A stretch of 64,000 nucleotides of DNA. It comes from Nocardioides daedukensis. GTDB taxonomy: Bacteria; Actinomycetota; Actinomycetes; Propionibacteriales; Nocardioidaceae. Location: the NCBI RefSeq assembly GCF_013408415.1, contig NZ_JACCAA010000001.1:1364001-1428000 (forward strand), given 5' to 3'. Positions 1 to 9,672 of the stretch are shown one piece after another; position 1 is the stretch's first letter, and each line of letters starts with the position of its first letter. Both the position numbers and the translations under genes were made by a program. The notes under the pieces were generated by a model. It did no database searches. It worked only from the letters and a program-made list of their open reading frames with translations, and was not told the origin of the DNA.

Positions 1-97
1 AGAGCACCCGCCGGATCGCTCGCTTCAGATCTGCCACGCCTTCGATGTTAGGGCATGGCGGGCGCCGGTGACTTCTGCCTCATTCACCCGGAGCACT

Positions 98-115
98 ACC
101 TACGGTGCCGTAGGT
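98..115. promoter_or_regulatory. Inverted repeat ahead of the hemolysin III gene (putative operator)
   Basis: The sequence ACCTACGGTGCCGTAGGT is a perfect 8-bp inverted repeat around a TG centre. It ends only 7 bases before the ATG at 123, and a -10-like TAGGTT overlaps its right arm, so the transcript may be leaderless. Palindromes of this ACGG/CCGT type are typical TetR-family operators. No regulator gene lies beside it in the window, so the binding protein is unknown. Confidence 0.5.
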
Positions 116-122
116 TTGAGTC

Positions 123-842
123 ATGAACGAAACGATCCACGACCGCTTCGACGACGCCGTCGACCGCGCCCACGAGAAGCTGTCGGAGATCAAGCCGAAG
201 CTTCGGGGCTGGTTGCACCTCGCGACCGCGCCGCTCGCCCTGGCCGCCGGGATCGTGCTGATCGCGCTCTCCCCGACGCGCGACACCCGGATCGCCTCGA
301 GTGTGTTCGCAGCCAGCGCGCTGATCCTCTTCACGGTCTCGGCCGTCTATCACCGTGGCACCTGGTCGCCGAAGGTCTGGGCCTTCCTGCGCAGGTTCGA
401 CCACGCCAACATCTTCGTGCTGATCGCCGGCACCTACACCCCGATGGCGGTGCTGTTCCTGCACGGCGGAGCCCGGATCACCCTGCTCACCGTGGTCTGG
501 GTCGCCGCCCTCGCAGGGGTCTTCTTCCGGGTCTTCTGGACCGATGCGCCCCGCTGGCTCTACACCCCGATGTACATCGCGCTCGGTTGGGCCGCGGTGT
601 TCTTCATCCCGCAGTTCATCGACGGCGCCGCACCGTTCCCGGACGGCATCGCGGTCAGCTCACTGGTCCTGGTGGCTGCGGGCGGAGTCCTCTACACCCT
701 CGGCGGGGTGGTCTACGGCCTCAAGTGGCCTGACCCCGCGCCGTCGTGGTTCGGGTTCCACGAGATCTTCCACTCGTTCACGATCCTGGCCTTCGCCTGC
801 CACTACGTCGCAGTCTCGCTCGCGACGTACTCCCTGCGCTGA
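123..842 (+). CDS. Hemolysin III family (PAQR-type) membrane protein
   Basis: A 239-residue integral membrane protein with about seven hydrophobic segments. It carries the PAQR/hemolysin III metal-site residues: H77 in the SAVYH motif, and H213 and H217 in the C-terminal HEIFH motif. The length is normal for the bacterial family. Members are plasma-membrane proteins linked to membrane homeostasis; the hemolysin name is historical and does not show a toxin. The ATG at 123 follows a perfect inverted repeat. The last 40 bp overlap the convergent MFS gene tail-to-tail. Confidence 0.88.
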   Translation: MNETIHDRFDDAVDRAHEKLSEIKPKLRGWLHLATAPLALAAGIVLIALSPTRDTRIASSVFAASALILFTVSAVYHRGTWSPKVWAFLRRFDHANIFVLIAGTYTPMAVLFLHGGARITLLTVVWVAALAGVFFRVFWTDAPRWLYTPMYIALGWAAVFFIPQFIDGAAPFPDGIAVSSLVLVAAGGVLYTLGGVVYGLKWPDPAPSWFGFHEIFHSFTILAFACHYVAVSLATYSLR

Positions 843-2071
843 GGATCGGCCAGCGCAGCACGCTCGGCCACCGTCGCGACGCCCATCCCGGCCAGCACGA
901 AGATCCCTGCCAGCAGCAGCCAGCCCGGACCCTCCCACGCGATGGCGGTCGAGGTGATCACCAGGGGCGCCAGCATGTTGGCGATCGAATAGCCGGTGGA
1001 GCTCATCCCCTGGTAGGCGCCCGCGTTGGCCTGGTCGGCCAGCTCGAAGGCAAGCCCCCAGCCGCCCGCCTCGGTCGAGATCTCGGCGAAGGTCGAGAAG
1101 AGCTCGGCGACCACCAGCAGCACGATCGCCAGCGTCGCTCCGGTCTCACCTGAGGCGGCATAGACCACGCAGGCGACGGCAAGGAGCAGGCTGCCGCGAC
1201 GCACCACCCGACCGGCCGCGCGTACGTCGTGCGTCCCCCGGGCGGCGCGCACCTGCAGCAGTGAGACCAGCACCGTGTTGGTCACCATCAACACCGAGAC
1301 CATCACCAACGGGGCTTGCGTGTGGTGGGCGATCCACAGCGGGATGCCGACGTTCTGGATGCCGAACTGCATGGCCAGCACCGAGTTGAGTGCGACGGAC
1401 GAGAGATAGGTGCGGTCGCGCCACGGCGAGCGCAGCCGCACCGGGTTCACCGCCCGGCGACCACGAGTCGGCGCCAGACCCTCGGCCAGCCCCGGGACCC
1501 GGGCTCGCAGCCCGAGCAGGGGCCAGACAGCCAGCAGGTTCACCAACCCCACCAGCACCATCGTGAGGCGGTAGGCATCGGCCGTCCCGATGACCAGGGC
1601 CACGGCGGCCAGGCAGGTGCCGATCCCGATGAAGACGTTGGTGACCACCCGGAGCCGCGCGCGGATGTCGACTCGCTCGGGACCGGTGAACCAGCGCGCC
1701 TGCAGGGTCGACTTGGCGGTGCCCTGCATGGAGCGCGCTCCCACCACGACGCAGGCGATCAGGACGAAGCTGAGCATGTCGTCAGCGGTGACGTAGGCGA
1801 GCAGCGCCAGGCCCTGGACGCCGGTGGTCCAGACCTGGAGGCGATCGGGGCCGAACGTGTCCGCGAGCGGGCCACCGGCATAGGAGGCGAGCACGCCGAC
1901 TCCCCCGGCGATGGTGAGTCCGAGGCCGACGCTGGTGGCAGAAAGGCCGATCACGAAGGTGAAGTAGAGCGCGCTGACGCTGATGAACAGGCCGTTGGCC
2001 AGGGCCCCGGCCATGGTCGCGGCGGTGAGTGCACGACGTACGGCGTCGGCGGGGAAGAGGGTGTCTCGCAC
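803..2071 (-). CDS. MFS transporter
   Basis: A 422-residue major facilitator with about twelve hydrophobic segments and a basic central loop around residues 195-215. It starts with GTG and is most like drug/metabolite exporters. It is divergent from the ArsR-type regulator at 2127 with only 55 bp between them, the usual layout for a regulator controlling an adjacent efflux gene. The 3' end overlaps the hemolysin III gene by 40 bp in antisense. The substrate cannot be inferred. Confidence 0.85.
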   Translation of the reverse strand: MRDTLFPADAVRRALTAATMAGALANGLFISVSALYFTFVIGLSATSVGLGLTIAGGVGVLASYAGGPLADTFGPDRLQVWTTGVQGLALLAYVTADDMLSFVLIACVVVGARSMQGTAKSTLQARWFTGPERVDIRARLRVVTNVFIGIGTCLAAVALVIGTADAYRLTMVLVGLVNLLAVWPLLGLRARVPGLAEGLAPTRGRRAVNPVRLRSPWRDRTYLSSVALNSVLAMQFGIQNVGIPLWIAHHTQAPLVMVSVLMVTNTVLVSLLQVRAARGTHDVRAAGRVVRRGSLLLAVACVVYAASGETGATLAIVLLVVAELFSTFAEISTEAGGWGLAFELADQANAGAYQGMSSTGYSIANMLAPLVITSTAIAWEGPGWLLLAGIFVLAGMGVATVAERAALADPQRREYVASETAT

Positions 2072-2126
2072 GAGGGCAGTAGTTCACGTCCTCCGGTGAC
2101 GCGCATCAGATGTAGCGTATTGCTTC

Positions 2127-3089
2127 ATGATCGAGTATCAGCTGGTCGGCATGGATCTGGGTGAGGTGAGGTTCGCGATCTCGCCGATCAACGAGGTTTC
2201 CCTTTCTTTACGGACATTTCGCGACCCCGGTCGCTATCCGTTGCACCTTCCGTGGCTCCAGATGACGGCGGAGCCGCGTGACGCACTCCACATCGAGCTG
2301 CTGACCGCGCTGACCAACACCGACCTGTGGACGCCGGACTTCCTGCACCCTCGGCCGCACTCACCGATGACCACCTTCCACGACGAGCTCGACCTGATCG
2401 CCTCCACGCCGGGAGCGATCGTGCGCAGCAAGCTCGCCGAGGTCCACGGCGACGACCTGCCACCTGTCCTGGCCGGCCGGCCTGACCGCGTGCTGAAGCG
2501 GATCGTGCGCGCCCTCGACGCCTACTGGAACAGTTGCTGGGAGCCCTGGTGGCCACGGATGCGAAGCGTGCTCGAGGCCGACATCACCTATCGCGGCCGC
2601 GTGGTGGCCCAACGCGGGATGGCCGCGATGTTCGCCGACCTGAGCCCCCGGGTGAGCCTGGTGGACGACGTGGTGCGCGTGCGGACCAAGACCCACGGCG
2701 GCTACCGTCGGACCACCCGGGGTGCTGGGCTCGCGCTGATCCCGTCGATGTTCTCGCGCGGCGGCTCGACGCCGATCACCGCGGAACAGGAACCCCAGAT
2801 CATGTACGCCGCCCGCGGCGTCGGCACCTTGTGGGAGACCGACCGGGGCACACCACCGGACGCGGTGGCGAACCTGATCGGCGAGGTGCGGGCCAGTCTG
2901 CTCGACCTGCTCGCCTCCCCCTCCTCGACGACCGAGCTGGCACATCGGCTCAGGGTCACTCCGACAGCGGTCAACCAGCACCTGCGAGCGATGCGGGACG
3001 CCGGGTTGCTCACCTCGTCGAGGCACGGGCGCTCGGTTCTCTATCTCCGCTCCGAGCTCGGTGACCGGCTGATCAGCTCCGCCGGGTGA
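2127..3089 (+). CDS. ArsR-type winged-helix regulator with an N-terminal DUF5937-like domain
   Basis: A 320-residue protein. Residues about 1-235 look like the actinobacterial DUF5937 domain. Residues about 250-310 form an ArsR-like winged helix, with the recognition helix in the region TPTAVNQHLRAMRDAGLL followed by a wing containing GRSVLYLRS. ArsR-like proteins of this type usually repress a divergent exporter, here the MFS gene at 803-2071. No metal-binding Cys pair is visible in the winged helix, so a small organic ligand is more likely than a metal. The 3' end overlaps the next, convergent gene by 17 bp. Confidence 0.8.
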   Translation: MIEYQLVGMDLGEVRFAISPINEVSLSLRTFRDPGRYPLHLPWLQMTAEPRDALHIELLTALTNTDLWTPDFLHPRPHSPMTTFHDELDLIASTPGAIVRSKLAEVHGDDLPPVLAGRPDRVLKRIVRALDAYWNSCWEPWWPRMRSVLEADITYRGRVVAQRGMAAMFADLSPRVSLVDDVVRVRTKTHGGYRRTTRGAGLALIPSMFSRGGSTPITAEQEPQIMYAARGVGTLWETDRGTPPDAVANLIGEVRASLLDLLASPSSTTELAHRLRVTPTAVNQHLRAMRDAGLLTSSRHGRSVLYLRSELGDRLISSAG

Positions 3090-3906
3090 CCAACCCGGCC
3101 ACCTTCTCCGCGGCCAAGTAGAGGCCAGTCACGAGAAGCACCCCCGCGGTCACGTGCAACAGCACGGCAAGCCCGATCGCCATCACGAATCCTGCGCTCC
3201 GGAACCTGCCCCACAACAAGGCCAGGCACGCCGGGATCACGACTGCGCCCGCCAGGCCTCCGAGCAGCTCGGCCCACCACGGCCTGTCCCCCATCCACGG
3301 CAACGCGATCCCGGCCAGGTCGAACAGGTCGAGGGTGGCCAGGACACCGAGCGTCGCAACCAGCAGCAGAGTGACCACGACGGCGATCCGGTGCCGCCAG
3401 GTGGTGAAGCGGGAGAAGCCGGTGTCGACTCCCTTGACCATCGTGGCTGTCGTCACCGCCGACCAAACCAGCCAGCGCCGGACCAGGCCGGTGCCGGTGT
3501 CGGCCATCGCGTCGCGGAAGACGCGGTCGGCCTGCACCCTGTTGATCGGCCGGTCGGCGAGATAGGTGGGCGCTTCGGCGGGGTCATGCAGCAACCCGTC
3601 GTGGAGCAGGGCGGCCGGCAGGTGCGCGCCGGTGCGGGGCACCAGCCAGGTGAAGATCGTCGGGACCGAGGTGAGGTCGGTGCGGAAGGTCTCGATGTCC
3701 GCGGGGACGAGGATCTCCCCGAAGACGCGGTCGAGATAGCCGATCCGCCTGAGCAGGGCGAACTGCTCCTCGCCCTCGACGCTCAGCCGCTCGAGGACGA
3801 TGCGTGGGTCGCGATCGGGATCGGGCGGAATCGCCTCGAAGTCGCCCAGCGCAGGCAGCCCGCCGTCATGGAACCGGCGAGGCTGCTTCTCCAGTGGTGC
3901 GTCCAC
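3073..3906 (-). CDS. DUF1353 domain protein with C-terminal membrane segments
   Basis: About 277 residues. The N-terminal 130 residues resemble DUF1353, a small domain known from phage and bacterial proteins, with the pattern FRTDLTSVPTIFTW and a following HDGLLHDP motif. The C-terminal half has three or four hydrophobic segments. I chose the in-frame GTG at 3906 because a longer reading would overlap the upstream thioredoxin-domain gene in another frame; no good ribosome site decides the start. The function is unknown. Confidence 0.65.
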   Translation of the reverse strand: MDAPLEKQPRRFHDGGLPALGDFEAIPPDPDRDPRIVLERLSVEGEEQFALLRRIGYLDRVFGEILVPADIETFRTDLTSVPTIFTWLVPRTGAHLPAALLHDGLLHDPAEAPTYLADRPINRVQADRVFRDAMADTGTGLVRRWLVWSAVTTATMVKGVDTGFSRFTTWRHRIAVVVTLLLVATLGVLATLDLFDLAGIALPWMGDRPWWAELLGGLAGAVVIPACLALLWGRFRSAGFVMAIGLAVLLHVTAGVLLVTGLYLAAEKVAGLVTRRS

Positions 3907-3934
3907 ACGCCCATCGTGGCAGATCGATGCCGGT

Positions 3935-5893
3935 TCAGGGCCGGCCCAGGACTCCAGGATCGGTGACCGGTCGCTCGCACACGAAGCCTCGACAGACGTA
4001 GGCGGCCGCCCGGCCGTCGACCTCGTCGCGCCCGACCAGCAGCGGGATGTCCTCGCGTCCCGGCTCGACGACCAGGACCACGGCGCCGTGGCGCCGCCGG
4101 GCAGCGAGTTCGAGATCGTCGCGCTGGGGGCCCGGTCGGCCGACGACCACGATCTCTTCGGGTCCCTCGAGCATCGCCTCGGCAGCCGAGAGCGCCCAGC
4201 CGGCGAACCGCGGTGCCCGTTCGGCAACACCGGCGAGCACGGCCAGGGTCGCCTCCGCCGCGTCGCGGTGGGTCCCGGAGCCGGCGACGGCGGCATAGGT
4301 GGCGAGGGCGTGCACCATCGCCGACTGGCCGGACGGGCTGGCGCTGTCGGAGAGCTCGCGTGGCCGGCTGATCAGGACCTCGGCGTCTGCGGCAGTGTCG
4401 TGGAAGCCGCCGTCGTCTGCCCGGAAGCGGGACAGCGCATCGTCGAGGAGTGCCTCGGCGCGGTCCAGCCAGACTTTGTCCCCGGTGGCCTGGAGCAGTG
4501 AGAGGAAGCCGCTGGCCACGCAGCCGTAGTCCTCGAGCACGGCGTCGTGTCGACCGACGACTCCGTCACGGGAGGCGCGGCGCAGCCTGCCCTCGACCAG
4601 GTGCACACCGACCAGCAGCTCGCCCGCTCGCGCCGCGGCGTCGACGTACTCCGGCCTGCGCAGCAGCGTGCCGGCCTCGCAGAGACCAGTGATGGCGAGC
4701 CCGTTCCAAGCTGCGATCACCTTGTCGTCGCGCTCGGGACGCACCCGGCTCGCCCGCGACTCGAAGAGACGGGTCTTGACCTGCTCGAGACGTTCAAGAT
4801 CCTCGGGATCCGTCAGCAGCTGGAGGGTCGAGGAGCCGTGCTCGAAGGTGCCGGCCGCGGTCACCTCGAACGTCTGCGCCGCCCAGGCACCGTCGTCGGG
4901 GCCCAACGCCTCGACCAGCTCCTCAGGGGTCCAGGCATAGAACTTGCCCTCCACACCCTCGCTGTCCGCGTCGAGTGCGGAGGCGAAGCCACCCTGCTCG
5001 GTGCGGAGCTCGCGGAGAAGGAAGTCGGCAGTCTCCTCGGCTATCCGGTTGCCACCCCACCGGGCATAGAGACCGAGCAGCTGCGCATTGTCATAGAGCA
5101 TCTTCTCGAAGTGCGGCACCACCCAGCCGGCATCGACGCTGTAGCGGGCGAAACCCCCACCGATCTGGTCATAGAGACCACCACGCGCCATCGCGGTGCA
5201 GGTCGAGTCGACCATTCGCTTCGCCGTCGGGTCGTCAGTGCGGGCGTGGTGACGGAGCAGGAAGTCGAGCACCATGCCCGGCGGGAACTTGGGCGCTCCC
5301 CCGAATCCGGCGTTCTGGCCGTCGAACTCCATCGTCAGCGACTTGACGCACTGGGCCAGCAGGTCGGCACTGATCGTCCCGGTCGCAAGGTCCCCGGTCA
5401 CCTGCAGGTGCTCGCGAATCTGGCTGGCTGCATCGCGTACGTCGTCTGCCCGGTTGGTCCACACATCGACCAAGGCTTCGAGGACCTGCCGGAAGCTTGC
5501 GCTGCCGTGCCGGGGCTGGTCGGGGAAGTAGGTGCCGGCGAAGAACGGGCTGCCGTCGTGGTCGAGCACGCAGGTCATCGGCCAGCCGCCGTGGCCGGTC
5601 ATCGCCTGGGTGGCACTCATGTAGACCGCGTCCACGTCCGGACGTTCCTCACGGTCGACCTTGATGTTCACGAAGTACTCGTTCATGTAGCCGGCGGTCG
5701 CCTCGTCTTCGAACGACTCGTGCGCCATCACATGGCACCAGTGACAGGCTGCATAGCCGACAGAGAGCAGCACCGGAACGTTGCGGCGCTTCGCCTCGGC
5801 AAAGGCGTCCGGTCCCCACTCCCACCAATCCACCGGATTGTCCGCGTGCTGCAGCAAGTACGGGCTCGTTGCCGAGGCGAGTCGATTGGCCAT
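3935..5893 (-). CDS. Thioredoxin-domain protein, YyaL/SSP411 (DUF255) family
   Basis: A 652-residue protein beginning with the hallmark NPVDWWEWG segment. The thioredoxin-like active site is C50-H-W-C53 (CHWCHVM). The remainder is an (alpha/alpha)6-barrel resembling N-acylglucosamine 2-epimerase-type folds, with the [16 protein letters not shown] signature. The length matches the family. The cellular role is unsettled; family members have been linked to redox or sugar handling. It sits 12 bp downstream of the YjbR gene on the same strand, so the two are probably co-transcribed. Confidence 0.88.
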   Translation of the reverse strand: MANRLASATSPYLLQHADNPVDWWEWGPDAFAEAKRRNVPVLLSVGYAACHWCHVMAHESFEDEATAGYMNEYFVNIKVDREERPDVDAVYMSATQAMTGHGGWPMTCVLDHDGSPFFAGTYFPDQPRHGSASFRQVLEALVDVWTNRADDVRDAASQIREHLQVTGDLATGTISADLLAQCVKSLTMEFDGQNAGFGGAPKFPPGMVLDFLLRHHARTDDPTAKRMVDSTCTAMARGGLYDQIGGGFARYSVDAGWVVPHFEKMLYDNAQLLGLYARWGGNRIAEETADFLLRELRTEQGGFASALDADSEGVEGKFYAWTPEELVEALGPDDGAWAAQTFEVTAAGTFEHGSSTLQLLTDPEDLERLEQVKTRLFESRASRVRPERDDKVIAAWNGLAITGLCEAGTLLRRPEYVDAAARAGELLVGVHLVEGRLRRASRDGVVGRHDAVLEDYGCVASGFLSLLQATGDKVWLDRAEALLDDALSRFRADDGGFHDTAADAEVLISRPRELSDSASPSGQSAMVHALATYAAVAGSGTHRDAAEATLAVLAGVAERAPRFAGWALSAAEAMLEGPEEIVVVGRPGPQRDDLELAARRRHGAVVLVVEPGREDIPLLVGRDEVDGRAAAYVCRGFVCERPVTDPGVLGRP

Positions 5894-5905
5894 GGCCTCA
5901 GACTG

Positions 5906-6283
5906 TCACGTCGGTCGGTCGGGCCGCTCGATCGCGTCGGAGAGATGCCGTGGCGCCTGCAGGCAGTAGGAGTCGATGACCAGCTCCGCCACCTCGTCCC
6001 AGTCGGTCTGCTCCTCGAGGATCATCCCGACCGTGTTGGCGCCCCACTCCGTGCGGAAATAGGGATGACCGAGGTGCTCGAAGGCCATCACTTCGTCGGG
6101 CTCGGCACGCAGGACCACGCGGAACTTCTGGTCCTCACCGCCGAAGACATGGACCACCGACGCCGTGTGGACCTGCCAGCGAACCCCCACCCAGGCGTCC
6201 TGTTCGACGCACTCGGGCAGGGACTCACAGATGGCACGCAGGCGGGCGATCATCTCCTGCGGGACTTCTGGTCGCTTTGCCAC
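5906..6283 (-). CDS. MmcQ/YjbR family protein
   Basis: A 125-residue protein of the MmcQ/YjbR family, a small double-stranded-DNA-binding fold often found near metabolic genes. The family pattern is visible as the acidic N-terminal helix, then the WQVHTASV and FRTEWGANTVGMIL segments. It starts with GTG. It lies 33 bp after the 406-residue gene upstream and 12 bp before the thioredoxin-domain gene, so it may be read through from either. No specific role can be assigned. Confidence 0.8.
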   Translation of the reverse strand: MAKRPEVPQEMIARLRAICESLPECVEQDAWVGVRWQVHTASVVHVFGGEDQKFRVVLRAEPDEVMAFEHLGHPYFRTEWGANTVGMILEEQTDWDEVAELVIDSYCLQAPRHLSDAIERPDRPT

Positions 6284-6316
6284 GCGGACAGTCTGCCGCG
6301 TGACACCGACATCGGC

Positions 6317-7537
6317 TCACACAGGCGTGATCGGGATCGAGCGCCTCGGCTCGAAGACGAACGACGACCCCGTGCTGAACCTGGTCACCGCGACCTCGTC
6401 CGCCTCGGGCGCGGCATCGGTCCCACGCTGCACGGTCAGGCTCCACGCATCATCGAGGCCCGTCACCAAGACCGAGAGCGTCGGATCGACGGCGCGCACG
6501 ATCGCATCGAGGGGCGCCACGCTGTCGGGACCACACAGAGTGATCCAACCGCCATCCTGGTGCGCCGGCGATGCAGCGACCGTGAGGGACTCACCGCTCA
6601 TCGAGGAGACGACGTACGCCGTGGGGTTGAGCAGCGGGTGCAATCGCAACGTCTCCAGGGCGTCGACGCCCAGCGCCCGGTGGATCCGCTCGGCAGCGAT
6701 CCCCGCGATGCCGGTCAGCTGCTTCAGCGCGATCTCCTGGACCTTCGGCTCATCGGTGCGCTTGCGCAGCGCGATCAGGAAGGCGAGGTTGAGCAGGTGC
6801 ATCTGCACGCACACCTCGTCGGCGATCCGCACCAGTGCCGAGTGTGAGAAGTCCGCGAAGTCGAGGTCCGCCAGGAGCGGACCGGAGTAGTCGCCCAGTC
6901 CCTCGTCGTCAGGATCGATCGGATCCAGGTGCAGGCCCGCAGCGAGAGAGCGCGCGTTCTGGTGACACTCGGGGATCGCCTCGACCTCGGGGTGGGCGTC
7001 GTCGATGATCACTGTCCACGCGCAATGCGGGTTGCGGTCGACGGGCATCCGCGGCGGCCTGTGGATCGGGCGCACCTGCGCCTTCGGGTTGGTGGCGACG
7101 GCGGTCGCGTCGAAGGTGGGGTCCTCGATGTCGTGGCACATGGACCGGACGTACGCCGCTCCCATCGGCTCCACGTCCATGAGTGCGCCGCAGTGGTCGA
7201 GGTGGAACTCGCCGGCCCACCGGTCGTGGACCGTGTAGCGGAAGTCCATGAACTGCGGCGGAGCGCCGATGTCGAGCTGGAGGCCCTTGAAGATCGTGAC
7301 CACGTCGCCCGTGCCCGGCTCCTCGGGTGCGAAGCCCAGGGCCTGCTGCATCCGGGGGGTGTAGATCGGGCTGGACGCAGCCCACTCCTCGATCGCGACC
7401 TGGGCCATCCCCTCACGCCCGAAGGCAGAGATGCACCACGCCATTCCGGAACGGTCGATGAGCTGTCCGATCAGCAACAACTCCGGGACCAGGACGGCGA
7501 GCTCCTCGCGCGACAGGTCGGCATATGCGCTACGCAC
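6317..7537 (-). CDS. Uncharacterised 406-residue protein, last gene of the CYP51 operon
   Basis: I do not recognise a named family with confidence. The middle part, with Cys residues in DHCGALMDVEPMG, SMCHDIEDPTFD and NPHCAW, recalls the spacing of conserved Cys/Asp in the L-2-amino-thiazoline-4-carboxylate hydrolase domain, but this is weak. It is soluble, with no signal peptide or membrane segment. It starts with GTG one base after the stop of the upstream membrane protein, so it is translationally linked to the long minus-strand operon that begins at the TetR gene near 23029. A role in processing the imported substrate is an inference from position. Confidence 0.6.
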   Translation of the reverse strand: MRSAYADLSREELAVLVPELLLIGQLIDRSGMAWCISAFGREGMAQVAIEEWAASSPIYTPRMQQALGFAPEEPGTGDVVTIFKGLQLDIGAPPQFMDFRYTVHDRWAGEFHLDHCGALMDVEPMGAAYVRSMCHDIEDPTFDATAVATNPKAQVRPIHRPPRMPVDRNPHCAWTVIIDDAHPEVEAIPECHQNARSLAAGLHLDPIDPDDEGLGDYSGPLLADLDFADFSHSALVRIADEVCVQMHLLNLAFLIALRKRTDEPKVQEIALKQLTGIAGIAAERIHRALGVDALETLRLHPLLNPTAYVVSSMSGESLTVAASPAHQDGGWITLCGPDSVAPLDAIVRAVDPTLSVLVTGLDDAWSLTVQRGTDAAPEADEVAVTRFSTGSSFVFEPRRSIPITPV

Positions 7538-7538
7538 C

Positions 7539-8063
7539 TCAGGCGGCCGCCGGCTTGCAGACGCGGCACACCGACAGGTGCAGGTTCTGCTCCCCCACCG
7601 GCACGAGGTCGTCGCGGTGCGTGATCAACGCGCAGTCGCGACGGTGCATGGTCTGTCCGTCCCGGGTGGTGACCGGGATGGCGCCCACGTCCACGCCACG
7701 GTCGTCGACCGCCGCGGCACGCGACGTCACGTCGGCCAGCACGAGCAGGGTGTCGGCCAGTCGCTTGGAGGACTCGCGCCCGTCCGCTGCGATCCGGGCC
7801 AGCCAGGCGCCGAAGTAGAGGAACCCACCGACGAAGGTCAGGCCCAGGCCGAGCAGACCACCCGAGACCAGGTAGGACAGCTGGTCATATTGATAGGGCG
7901 TGTTGGCGGCGCCGTACCACCCGAGCACGATCACGACCAGGCCGAGCGGCAGCAGGATGGCTCCGGCCCAGAACAGCACGATCTGGAGCAGGGCGTAGTG
8001 GTTGTCCCTCAGTGGCGCGGCGCCGGAACGCTCGCCGACCCGGGGCAGGCTGGTTGCAGTCAT
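7539..8063 (-). CDS. Small membrane protein with C-terminal CxxC
   Basis: A 174-residue protein with two clear membrane helices (about residues 27-48 and 63-86) and a cytosolic or exposed C-terminal domain. The domain carries HRRDC and, near the end, CRVC, which together could bind a metal. The function is unknown. Gaps of one base to both neighbours place it in the long operon, between the anchored surface protein and the 406-residue protein, so it may belong to the import apparatus. Confidence 0.65.
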   Translation of the reverse strand: MTATSLPRVGERSGAAPLRDNHYALLQIVLFWAGAILLPLGLVVIVLGWYGAANTPYQYDQLSYLVSGGLLGLGLTFVGGFLYFGAWLARIAADGRESSKRLADTLLVLADVTSRAAAVDDRGVDVGAIPVTTRDGQTMHRRDCALITHRDDLVPVGEQNLHLSVCRVCKPAAA

Positions 8064-8064
8064 G

Positions 8065-9672
8065 TCACATCTTCCTCAGGTCGGGCAGGCCACTGTCGAG
8101 GCCGTGGGGGCAGGGAGCGCCGGCGCCGAGCGCCAGTGCCCCGATCTTGCGGAACCAGCTGCCGGCTGCGGCAGCCAGGGCGATGCCGCCGAAGAGCAGC
8201 ATGCCGGGGATCGAACCGAGCGGCGGCAGACCGGGGCTCGCACTGACTGCGGCGGCATCGTCGAGAGTGCCGTCAGAGGCACCGGCACCGGCATCGGCGC
8301 CGCCGGCGTCAGGTGCGCTCGCGTCCGGCGCGCCAGCACCTGCGACGTCACCCGACGAGCCCGAGTCTCCGGACGGCGCCGCATCGCCGGTGTCGGCCGG
8401 CGGCGCAGTGTCGGTGTCCAGGTCACCAGCAGGTGCGTCCATCGAGATCTCCGGCACCGTGTCGACCTGGGTCTGGGAGAGGCCCAGGGTGACCACCACG
8501 CGCGGAGCCAGCTGGGACAGCGCCCCGACCAGGCCCTTGAGCGGCCCAGCCTCTTCAGGGATCAACTCGGCGAGCGCACCGGACGGGATCGCCGAGATCA
8601 CCGGTCGCAGGAGCTTGGTGTCGATCTCGACGCGCAGACCCTCGATGGTGCTGCTCGCCTTGTCCCCCTCGACCTCGCGCTTGGGCTTGGGCACCTCGAT
8701 CTTGAGTCCGAGCTGCTCCAGCGCCTTGGCCGGGTTGTCGTTGAGGCCGGGGATGGGCGTGGTCTTGCCGGTGGCCTCCACGCCGTGGGGGCCGATCGCG
8801 AACTTCTGTCCCGCGATGCTCAGCGTTCCGTAGGTTGCCTTGGACTTGTTGGTTCCGGTCTTGCCGTCGGAGGTGCTCGTCGAGGTCGTCTCCACACCGG
8901 AGATCGTGATGATTCCCGCGAGCAGCTTGACCTCACCCAGGTTGGACCGGGCGGTCGACGTCACCACGCCCTCCGCGGAGGAGGACTTGCTGGTGGAGAC
9001 CAACCCGTCAACGTCCACGAGTGCGGCGAGCTCCTTGGGAAGCCCCGGCACCTGGGGTTCCGCCTTCGCCGTCGGCTTGGTGGTGGTGGCCTTCTCGAGT
9101 CCGCCGAGCAGCGGCGCGAGCAGGTCCTTGAGCGGTCCGAGGTTGTCCAGACCGCTGAGCTCACCGCCCTTCTGGGCGTCCACGTCGCTGTCCGAGGAGA
9201 ACCCGGCCGACGCGCTCGACTTGCCGTCGCCCGCACTCGTGCGCATCACCATGCCCGGGAAGGGCTCGTCGGTCGCCTTCGGCTCGCCACTGGGGAAGCC
9301 CGAGTTGACCTGGACCGGATAACCACCGGCGACCAGGTCGCTGGGCAGGCCCAACTGCTCGAAGAAGACCTTGATGCCCTCGCCGATGGCGTCACCGGGC
9401 CAGAGGTATGACGCCCTGCCCTTTCCGCCGCCTGTCTCGGCCTCGGCCTTGGTGTAGGCCAGGCGGACCTCGAGCTGGGGCTCGGACGGGATCGGGATCG
9501 CCGGCTCGAAGATCTCGACACGCACCGGGGTGGCGTCGGCACTGGCACTGAACCCGCCGTAGGCAGCGGACTCTTCGGCGTGGGCGGGGGCCTGTGCAGC
9601 CAACGGCAGCACCGCTGCCACCAGGCCGGAGGCCGCCACGGCGATGAGGGGACGGATGGGACGACCGCTCAT
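8065..9672 (-). CDS. Secreted, C-terminally membrane-anchored protein coupled to the Liv-type importer
   Basis: A 535-residue exported protein. It has an N-terminal signal peptide (about 1-32, ending APAHAEE), a Ser/Thr/Lys-rich extracellular region of about 370 residues, a long Asp/Ala/Pro/Gly linker (about 415-480), and a final hydrophobic helix (about 495-513) followed by a basic stretch. There is no LPXTG sortase motif. The ATG overlaps the livF stop as ATGA, so it is translated with the ABC importer. I infer an envelope component that helps present substrate to the importer; no enzyme motif is visible. Confidence 0.7.
   Translation of the reverse strand: MSGRPIRPLIAVAASGLVAAVLPLAAQAPAHAEESAAYGGFSASADATPVRVEIFEPAIPIPSEPQLEVRLAYTKAEAETGGGKGRASYLWPGDAIGEGIKVFFEQLGLPSDLVAGGYPVQVNSGFPSGEPKATDEPFPGMVMRTSAGDGKSSASAGFSSDSDVDAQKGGELSGLDNLGPLKDLLAPLLGGLEKATTTKPTAKAEPQVPGLPKELAALVDVDGLVSTSKSSSAEGVVTSTARSNLGEVKLLAGIITISGVETTSTSTSDGKTGTNKSKATYGTLSIAGQKFAIGPHGVEATGKTTPIPGLNDNPAKALEQLGLKIEVPKPKREVEGDKASSTIEGLRVEIDTKLLRPVISAIPSGALAELIPEEAGPLKGLVGALSQLAPRVVVTLGLSQTQVDTVPEISMDAPAGDLDTDTAPPADTGDAAPSGDSGSSGDVAGAGAPDASAPDAGGADAGAGASDGTLDDAAAVSASPGLPPLGSIPGMLLFGGIALAAAAGSWFRKIGALALGAGAPCPHGLDSGLPDLRKM

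Noticed and set aside
123..842. Hemolysin III as a virulence toxin
   Set aside because: The family is a widespread PAQR-type membrane protein; nothing here suggests a secreted cytolysin.
4547..6847. A 766-codon plus-strand open frame antisense to the thioredoxin-domain and YjbR genes
   Set aside because: It is the complementary frame produced by high third-position GC; composition is Arg/Gly/His-rich, there is no recognisable domain, and the minus-strand genes are clearly real.
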